Shown here piece after piece: positions 57,520 through 64,000 of a DNA stretch of 64,000 nt. A program made the position numbers and the translations under genes. The notes beneath the pieces are model-generated. The model was not told the origin of the DNA and did no database searches. It saw only the letters and a program-made list of their open reading frames with translations. Source of the stretch: Flavobacteriia bacterium (GTDB lineage Bacteria > Bacteroidota > Bacteroidia > Flavobacteriales_D > Crocinitomicaceae); the NCBI GenBank assembly GCA_009924735.1, contig RFQZ01000002.1, forward strand, positions 62,001-126,000, read 5' to 3'. Every line of letters begins with the position of its first letter. Position 1 is the first letter of the stretch.

Positions 57520-59514
57520 TTACTCTAGGTAAATCACAAAACCTTTCTCGTAATCTACAGAATATTCGAAAGTAAGCTTTTCGCTTTTAGGGATTCCTTG
57601 CTTGAAAGTCCATGTGATGATTCCATTGTTTTCTTCGGCAGTTCCTCCGTTATTTAACTCGCCTCGTTTGACTTTAATGTCTGCGTTATTAGATACAGGG
57701 AACTGGTCTTTGATGACAAAAGGAATGTTTGACGCACCATTGTTTTTTATGAGAACCTCCCAGGCAATATCCACCTTTGTGCGAGAGCCAATGTTTTTGG
57801 TTTTCGTTTTGTCGGTTACCCGTGTTCTTTCAACCGAGATTTTACTATCGGTCCCAAAAGACAAATTGAGGGTGTCTTTGGTTGTGTTTAAGTCAAGGAA
57901 AGTTTCTCCCATATAGGTTCCGTCGAAATAAATACTTGAAGGACCACTCAACAGGTTAAGCTTTTCCCATCCTGACAGTTGTGCTGATAGGAACACGTGG
58001 GGGTCAATTTTTGGCGCGCAGTGGTATTCGTAACTTGCAGGAAGTTCATAATTTGCAATGCTTACCTTGTGCTCAATTCCATCTGTTGGGATGTCCATTT
58101 TTGCATTCACTTGGTATTCAACCATCAGTTGTTTGTCTTCGATAACCGTGTTGACATACGTTGCTGTCGCTTTCTTATCTTCTAAATTTTTTGTAGACAT
58201 ATCCAACTTTCTTTTCTTTCGTGCGCCTCTGACTTCAAAGTCCAACGCATCTTTTTCATAAACGACATTGGCATCAGAGCCAGTCCAAGCATAGCTCACT
58301 GCATCTTCTGAAATCGTACTTAACACGCCTGCAGTGGTAACCAAAACCTCATCAAGGTTAATTTGGTTAGGTATAAGAAAGAATTTTAGGTAAGGGGCGG
58401 TAATGCTAAGGCTTTGCGAATTGTAGCCCACAAAATCAGCTTGCAGAACAGAAGCTCCTTTGGGAACGTTGATTTCGAATTTTCCATCCATGTCTGAAAT
58501 TGCACCGACGTTAGGAAATCCTGGAAATGTCACTTTGGTAAAGGGCATGCTTTCGCCTGATTCCGCGTCAATTACCTCACCACGTAACTTTTGACCCGCG
58601 TAATCTACTTCTGGCAAGTGTTTTTCTTGAATGTACTTTGGTTGTTGGTAGTTGTTGTAAGTGATGTACCACGGTTCTAATTTATTTTCGGTAGCATTTT
58701 GATACGGATCGGTGGTTGATAAAGAAACTTTCACGGCGGACCAATCTATTCCTGTAGTCTGGCTTACATTCGCTTGTGCTTCCAATTTCACGTTTTTGCC
58801 AATCCCCTCGCTTCGCATATTGTAAATGGGTTTCCATGTAGCTTTTGGCGTCATGTAAGTCAATACGAGTTCTGCATTTAGTGGTTTCTCTGAGTCAAGT
58901 TCAACGACAACCTCTGAGTAATTTATGACGGGCTTGCTTCGTTGGCTGGTTAATTCTTGCGCTAAGATGTTTGATTCCTTGGTTATCCTTTCCAGTTCGT
59001 TTTTTATTACAAGTTCTCTGTCAATGATTTCCATCATTTTCTGGTGCATGAAAGCATATGCCTCTTTTAGCTCGGTTACTTTTACGGCAGCGGTTTGACT
59101 CCCTAAGTTTCGATTCAGTAGAATAAGTTTCCTGTCCAATTCCAGTACTGCATATTCATTGATCAGCAAGTCATATTTTTGGTCTAAGGCGTGTATTTTG
59201 GCATTCAAGGTAGTAATCTGCTGGTTGTTCAAAGTGATGTCCTCAAAATTCTTGCGCATGCGCACGGACAAAATCACCAAGTCTTTTGGCGCCTTAATTT
59301 GAATCGTATTAGGATCCAGGAAATCTGTGAGTTTCTGTAAAACAACCGTCTGTTTCCCTGTCTTCACAGGTACATTGTATTTGTGTTTTAACTGAGCCCC
59401 GGTGAAGAACACGGTAACATCTGAGATCGGTTCTGTAAGGGAAGATTCTTTTTGCGCATGAAAGTTCGTAACGCAAAACAATAAAATGCCAATGGCAAGG
59501 GGGTGAAATTTCAT
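57520..59514 (-). CDS. DUF4139 / MuiA-family protein with embedded carboxypeptidase-regulatory-like domain
   Basis: N-terminal SLTEPISDVTVFFTGAQLKHKYNVPVKTGKQTVVLQKL; VVELDSEKPLNAELVLTYMTPKATWKPIYNMR; insert LRGEVIDAESGESMPFTKVTFPGFPNVGAISDMDGKFEINVPKGASVL; C-terminal WEVLIKNNGASNIPFVIKDQFPVSNNADIKV. Confidence 0.9.
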   Translation of the reverse strand: MKFHPLAIGILLFCVTNFHAQKESSLTEPISDVTVFFTGAQLKHKYNVPVKTGKQTVVLQKLTDFLDPNTIQIKAPKDLVILSVRMRKNFEDITLNNQQITTLNAKIHALDQKYDLLINEYAVLELDRKLILLNRNLGSQTAAVKVTELKEAYAFMHQKMMEIIDRELVIKNELERITKESNILAQELTSQRSKPVINYSEVVVELDSEKPLNAELVLTYMTPKATWKPIYNMRSEGIGKNVKLEAQANVSQTTGIDWSAVKVSLSTTDPYQNATENKLEPWYITYNNYQQPKYIQEKHLPEVDYAGQKLRGEVIDAESGESMPFTKVTFPGFPNVGAISDMDGKFEINVPKGASVLQADFVGYNSQSLSITAPYLKFFLIPNQINLDEVLVTTAGVLSTISEDAVSYAWTGSDANVVYEKDALDFEVRGARKKRKLDMSTKNLEDKKATATYVNTVIEDKQLMVEYQVNAKMDIPTDGIEHKVSIANYELPASYEYHCAPKIDPHVFLSAQLSGWEKLNLLSGPSSIYFDGTYMGETFLDLNTTKDTLNLSFGTDSKISVERTRVTDKTKTKNIGSRTKVDIAWEVLIKNNGASNIPFVIKDQFPVSNNADIKVKRGELNNGGTAEENNGIITWTFKQGIPKSEKLTFEYSVDYEKGFVIYLE

Positions 59515-59553
59515 AATTTTTTAGTTGGGGTTACAGCAAAGACTTGAATGGGT

Positions 59554-60918
59554 TCACTTCGTAAAAGGAAAATCTAAAAGGGTAAGATCCGCCGTAAACA
59601 AATCATATGAAAAGAAGTTTTCTTTTTCGGCTAAACTTGCGAAATACGCTTTTTTGGTATTCATATCGACTCTAAAATGGGTATCGTCATTTACTGTGTT
59701 TATCGCTGCACCTAAGTTGATTGGATCGCTCCACTTCCCATCTGTATTCATGCTGTAAAAAACATCATACCCGCCAAATCCTGGCAATTGGTCGCTGCTG
59801 AAAAAAAGATACTTCCCATCCGGACTCAAGAAGGGCGTTGTTTCGTTGCCTTCTGTGTTAAGCGGTTTGGGTAATGCTGTAGCCGTTCCGTATGCGCCAT
59901 CGGACCTTGTTGCTGTGTACATGTCTAACCCTGTCACATCGGCTTTACGGTCGGTTATGAAAACAATGAAATCTCCAGTTTCACAGCCATTTGTAGCGGT
60001 GGCACTTCCTTCAAAAAAATCGGTGTTTATGCCTTTTCCTTTCACAAGGTTCATGGATTCCCAAACCAATGCTGAATCCGAGGTGATTTCAAAAATATCA
60101 GAGCTTTTCGTTGTTTTTTCGCTGGAAGCGGAGGTGTTTATGGTTAAAAGCGCAAAGGTTCCTTCGGCATTGACATGGCTCAGTGCATCAAATCCATTGG
60201 TGTTTAGGTTTTGAAAAAATGCATAATCAATGTCATAGTCTCCCGTAGTTGGATTGAAAACAGCATGGTACATATCTTCAAAATACCTTAGGTCATCCGG
60301 GTTGAGGTTTTCACCTGTTGTTTCAGGACGACGTGCTGTAAAAAACAAATGAGCACCCTTGTTGTACACCATCGGAGCGTATTCGTCTTCCAAGGAATTT
60401 ATTTGAATCGATAAGGGTTGTCGAATGTTTTTCTCACCGTTTTTAGCCGCTCTTAAAGCCCATTCGCATTGCTCAATGGCTTGTTTTATTCCAAATTCCT
60501 TTGCCATTTTGTCGCCCATCAAAATGGCCGCTTTTTTATATCCATTTGCTGCGTTTTCTACGTTCCCCAATCTGTGGTTGATTTTTCCAATCAGTTCGTG
60601 AAATTCCGCATCACCTTCTTCATTTTCTTTTAAAAACTGCTTCGCGTTGTTTATGTAAGATTCAGCGGTATAGTAGCTGTTTAAATCATAATGGCAAGTG
60701 GCCATCCAATAATTTAACTTCCAGTTTTCAGGGTCCATGGATTCAACCCGTTTGAAGGTTTCCAATGCCTCATTGGTACGTCCCGCATGGAAGGTTTCAA
60801 TCCCTTTGTTCATCAAACGATTGATGGTAGCTTTGTCGGTGGCGCTTTGTTTTACTTGCGCGAAATTCGAACCGATTGTGAAAAACGTGAAGATGAAAAA
60901 TGTAAAGATTGCTTTCAT
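59554..60918 (-). CDS. TPR + PD40 repeat exported protein (OmpA-family-like N-terminal part, no OmpA domain)
   Basis: TPR-like INRLMNKGIETFHAGRTNEALETFKRVESMDPENWKLNYWMATCHYDL; PD40 GNETTPFLSPDGKYLFFSSDQLPGFGGYDVFYS. Confidence 0.85.
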   Translation of the reverse strand: MKAIFTFFIFTFFTIGSNFAQVKQSATDKATINRLMNKGIETFHAGRTNEALETFKRVESMDPENWKLNYWMATCHYDLNSYYTAESYINNAKQFLKENEEGDAEFHELIGKINHRLGNVENAANGYKKAAILMGDKMAKEFGIKQAIEQCEWALRAAKNGEKNIRQPLSIQINSLEDEYAPMVYNKGAHLFFTARRPETTGENLNPDDLRYFEDMYHAVFNPTTGDYDIDYAFFQNLNTNGFDALSHVNAEGTFALLTINTSASSEKTTKSSDIFEITSDSALVWESMNLVKGKGINTDFFEGSATATNGCETGDFIVFITDRKADVTGLDMYTATRSDGAYGTATALPKPLNTEGNETTPFLSPDGKYLFFSSDQLPGFGGYDVFYSMNTDGKWSDPINLGAAINTVNDDTHFRVDMNTKKAYFASLAEKENFFSYDLFTADLTLLDFPFTK

Positions 60919-61020
60919 GATTCTAAAATTACTAAAGTTACCAACATGCTGCCCAAATTCCTTTCAAAATTTAGTTAAAAAAAGCAATTTTGTAGTGCAT
61001 TTTTAAAATGAACCTAATCC

Positions 61021-61890
61021 ATGACCCATAAATTTACGTGCGCTGCTTTTCTTTTCCTCTTTTTAACTTTCAGTTTGGTTTTTTTTGCGCAAGATTCGGT
61101 TCTGCTTAAAGGAGAAAAACCCGATTTTTACCAATGGCAAACGTTGGGCAAAGGAATTTCCTTACTTGAAACTTTTGCGCCCCTTAAATCCTATGTGGGT
61201 GATTCGAAGTTAACGATTTTACGGTTAAATCCTGACCAACTTGAATTTCACGTTTACGCAGCAACGCATGGGGACTCAGTCCGAAAAGACGCTATGGAAT
61301 GGGCAGATTCACTTCGCTTAAACATTGTTTTCAATGCGGGGATGTATGAATTATCTAAACCCTTGAATGCCCGAGGCTTCTTGAAAACTTTTGACCATTA
61401 CAACAACCCAAATTTAGCCGAAGGATTCAACTGCATGTTGGGGGTTGGACCCAAAGACACAAGTAAATACAATAACATTGACATTCTCGACCTCCAATGT
61501 GCAAATTGGCAATCTGCAAAAAATGACTTTGAGGGCTATGTCCAATGTTTACGAATGATCGATTGCAATGGTGGACCTATGTCGTGGACCCGTCGCAAAC
61601 AATCTTGTAGCATGTTGGTAGCTGCAAAAGACCCCCAAGGAAGGTTCTATTTAATCTTTTGTCGTTCCCCTTATTCCCAAAACCAAATGATTGCATTTAT
61701 GAAAGAAATGCCTTTTGAACTTTCGCATGCACTTTACCTAGAAGGTGGGCCTGAAACATCACTTCTTGTGGATGTAAATGAACATTGCATCCAAAAAGTG
61801 GGCTCTTGGATTTCTACCAGCTATGAGACAGATAAAAACAATCATTTCTGGAATTTACCTAACATTGTCGGAATACGAATGAGGCCCTAA
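61021..61890 (+). CDS. Phosphodiester glycosidase (NAGPA-like) family exported protein
   Basis: NIVFNAGMYELSKPLNARGFLKT; CLRMIDCNGGPMSW; LIFCRSPYSQNQMIAFM; ALYLEGGPETSLLVD; NIVGIRMRP. Confidence 0.78.
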   Translation: MTHKFTCAAFLFLFLTFSLVFFAQDSVLLKGEKPDFYQWQTLGKGISLLETFAPLKSYVGDSKLTILRLNPDQLEFHVYAATHGDSVRKDAMEWADSLRLNIVFNAGMYELSKPLNARGFLKTFDHYNNPNLAEGFNCMLGVGPKDTSKYNNIDILDLQCANWQSAKNDFEGYVQCLRMIDCNGGPMSWTRRKQSCSMLVAAKDPQGRFYLIFCRSPYSQNQMIAFMKEMPFELSHALYLEGGPETSLLVDVNEHCIQKVGSWISTSYETDKNNHFWNLPNIVGIRMRP

Positions 61891-61941
61891 TGCATAATTT
61901 CGTAGCTTTAACATGAATTGAAAATCGTATAAATCTTACCA

Positions 61942-62367
61942 ATGAAAACCTGCCAATTATTCTGTTATCACGTAAATGACCTGTATTCTCAAGAAGTAGC
62001 TGACCTTAAACATGGTGGAGAGGAAAGTGTGGACAACAAAAGGTACCATTGGACAGATGAACTGCAAGTGCGGAACGTAAAAGATTTTTCCATTCAAGAA
62101 AATGGTATTTATGTACTAAAAGGAGAACAATCCGTTTCCGGTCCCTTTGAATTTCCGATCATTGAAATGCGTACCGTTCAATTTGATTTGGTCGACGGTT
62201 CAAAAGTTGAATTTGCTTTTTCAGAATCCATTTTGGAAAATTTTGACATTCAAGAAGAGGGCGATAAAATCCTTTTGAAAGTTTCATTCAAAGACAGCGA
62301 AGCATTTGGAAACCCAATTTCAGGGATTTATATTTCAAACCACGCCTTTCCTGAATCCCTGAACTAA
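61942..62367 (+). CDS. Hypothetical protein
   Basis: Open reading frame ending 1 bp before a tightly coupled ABC ATPase gene; no recognisable domain. Confidence 0.6.
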   Translation: MKTCQLFCYHVNDLYSQEVADLKHGGEESVDNKRYHWTDELQVRNVKDFSIQENGIYVLKGEQSVSGPFEFPIIEMRTVQFDLVDGSKVEFAFSESILENFDIQEEGDKILLKVSFKDSEAFGNPISGIYISNHAFPESLN

Positions 62368-62368
62368 G

Positions 62369-63289
62369 ATGTTGGAATTGAAAAATATTTCCTTATCCTA
62401 CGATAAAGAAATCTTAAAGAACATTTCAATTGAAATCCTTGAAAATGAAATCATTGGCATTGCAGGGAGAAGTGGTGCAGGCAAATCCAGTTTGTTAAAA
62501 ATCATTTCTGGTCACTTGGATGCAAGCGAAGGAGAGGTTATACTCAACGGTAAACAAATGCCATTGTCTTCGCAGAGAATGATCCCTGGTAACCCTGAGG
62601 TCGCTACGGTTAATCAAGATTTTAAGTTGGATGTTTACCACACAACCACTGAGAACCTACGTGAAGCGATATTGAATTGGCCAACAGAAAAACGAGAAGC
62701 TAGGGTTGTAAGGTTATTGCAACTTTTTGACCTACAAAAGGTTTCCCAGCTCAAAGCCCATCAATTGTCAGGCGGCGAACAACAACGTTTAGCCATTGCA
62801 CGAGCGATTGCACCCAAGCCAAAGCTGCTATTACTCGATGAACCTTTTTCCCACTTGGATTATAGGTTGCGCAATCGTTTAACCAACCTCATTTTAAAGG
62901 TGAAACAGAAAGAGCACATCACCGTCGTGTTGGTGTCCCACGATGGACAGGAACTCATGGGTTTGTGTGACAAGTTGGCTTTGTTGAATCAAGGTAAGTT
63001 ATCCAAATTCCTTCCTCCGATTCCTATGTATTATACAATAAAATCGAAACGTGATGCTGAATTATTGGGAATTGTAAACACCCTTGCAATGGGCGATAAA
63101 ACGATTTATTTTAGACCTACGGAATACAAGATTTCAACGGATGGAGTAGGGGTAACATTCGAAAAAGCGATGTTTAATGGCATGGTATACCTAAACCATT
63201 TCACCAGTCACCAAGGAGAAAAAATCATTTTATATGCCATGGAACCCCTTGCCGAAGTGAGTCATATTCAAATTGATTTAAAAAAATGA
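62369..63289 (+). CDS. ABC transporter ATP-binding protein
   Basis: Walker A GRSGAGKSSLLKI, signature LSGGEQQRLAIARAI, Walker B LLLLDEPFSHLD, H-loop VLVSHD. Confidence 0.95.
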   Translation: MLELKNISLSYDKEILKNISIEILENEIIGIAGRSGAGKSSLLKIISGHLDASEGEVILNGKQMPLSSQRMIPGNPEVATVNQDFKLDVYHTTTENLREAILNWPTEKREARVVRLLQLFDLQKVSQLKAHQLSGGEQQRLAIARAIAPKPKLLLLDEPFSHLDYRLRNRLTNLILKVKQKEHITVVLVSHDGQELMGLCDKLALLNQGKLSKFLPPIPMYYTIKSKRDAELLGIVNTLAMGDKTIYFRPTEYKISTDGVGVTFEKAMFNGMVYLNHFTSHQGEKIILYAMEPLAEVSHIQIDLKK

Positions 63290-64000
63290 GACAGAAAAAG
63301 CACGTTACTTATTTTCAAATTGTAAAAAGAACGGTCATCGAGTTTTTAGAGGAAGGATCCTATTTTCATGGAGCAGCCCTTTCGTATTACACCCTCTTTG
63401 CCCTGATCCCATTGCTTTACCTATCGTTGATTAGTTTTGGGAGTTTATTCGGACAAGATCGTTGCATTGAAATCATCACCGAATTGTTTCAAAAGAACAT
63501 TGGAATTGATGACATCGCGGTTTTTACAAACTACCTAAAATTCATGGGACGCCAATCCAATTCATGGCTCTTAAATGTGGCTATGATTTTCCTCCTGCTC
63601 TACTCTTGTTCCGCGTTCATGGTCTCCTTGAAATTTAGCATCAACGAGTTTTTTAACATTCAAAAACGAAAGCGAGAGAAGCTAAACATCTTTATGGATT
63701 TTCTTAAATTCAGATTTCTTTCCATTACCTATTTGGCCTTTTTTGCCTTGATTATTTTTGTTTCTTATTTCATTCAAATCTTTGCCTTCTCCTTCATGGA
63801 AAATTACTTTCATAACAAACATGGAAGCTTAAATTTTGGGTACATTGTATTTCATCATCTCCTTTCCATCGGGATGAACTTCGCTATCATTTCCATCATT
63901 TTTAAATTCGTGCACGATGGTGAAATTCGTTTGCGCCTCGCATTTCAGGGGGCTTTGCTGACTGCGGTTTTACTTTACCTAAGTCAAATGGTCATTAAAC
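63286..64000 (+). CDS. YihY/virulence factor BrkB family membrane protein (partial, runs off window)
   Basis: Translation from ATG 63286: EGSYFHGAALSYYTLFALIPLLYLSLISFGSLFG...KFSINEFFNIQKRKREKLNIFMDFLKFRFLSITYLAFFALIIFVSYF. Confidence 0.9.
   Translation, partial: MRQKKHVTYFQIVKRTVIEFLEEGSYFHGAALSYYTLFALIPLLYLSLISFGSLFGQDRCIEIITELFQKNIGIDDIAVFTNYLKFMGRQSNSWLLNVAMIFLLLYSCSAFMVSLKFSINEFFNIQKRKREKLNIFMDFLKFRFLSITYLAFFALIIFVSYFIQIFAFSFMENYFHNKHGSLNFGYIVFHHLLSIGMNFAIISIIFKFVHDGEIRLRLAFQGALLTAVLLYLSQMVIK

Overview
This window is an AT-rich Bacteroidota (Flavobacteriales-like) chromosomal segment. The taxonomic call rests on SprA, PorP/SprF, T9SS sorting-domain proteins and TAnnTTTG-type promoter elements. 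Most of it is ordinary core genome: sprA 3' end, surA/ppiD-like PPIase, ribF, S46 peptidase, rlmH, asnB, menC-like, yidD, rnpB (class A RNase P RNA), alkD-like, fabD, truA, an ABC ATPase and BrkB. It also carries many type IX secretion / gliding-type surface protein genes, including three cargo + PorP/SprF pairs, each joined by a 4-bp ATGA overlap. No CRISPR array, prophage, transposase or canonical defence island was recognised. The most unusual signals are: (1) two perfect 59-bp tandem copies of a degenerate initiator-tRNA 5' half, with a 14-bp palindrome in place of the D-loop, immediately upstream of an intact initiator tRNA gene (12524-12744); (2) a 1751-aa protein with a small N-terminal barrel followed by 15 Cys-paired Ig-like modules and a Pro/Ala tail (5286-10541); (3) an accessory patch (about 12.7-18.7 kb) with an HxlR-controlled operon, an attC-like imperfect inverted repeat and gene remnants; (4) a surface protein whose near-identical repeats show an in-frame 28-aa collapse (about 43158). 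All calls come from reading the sequence and ORF translations; no database search was run.
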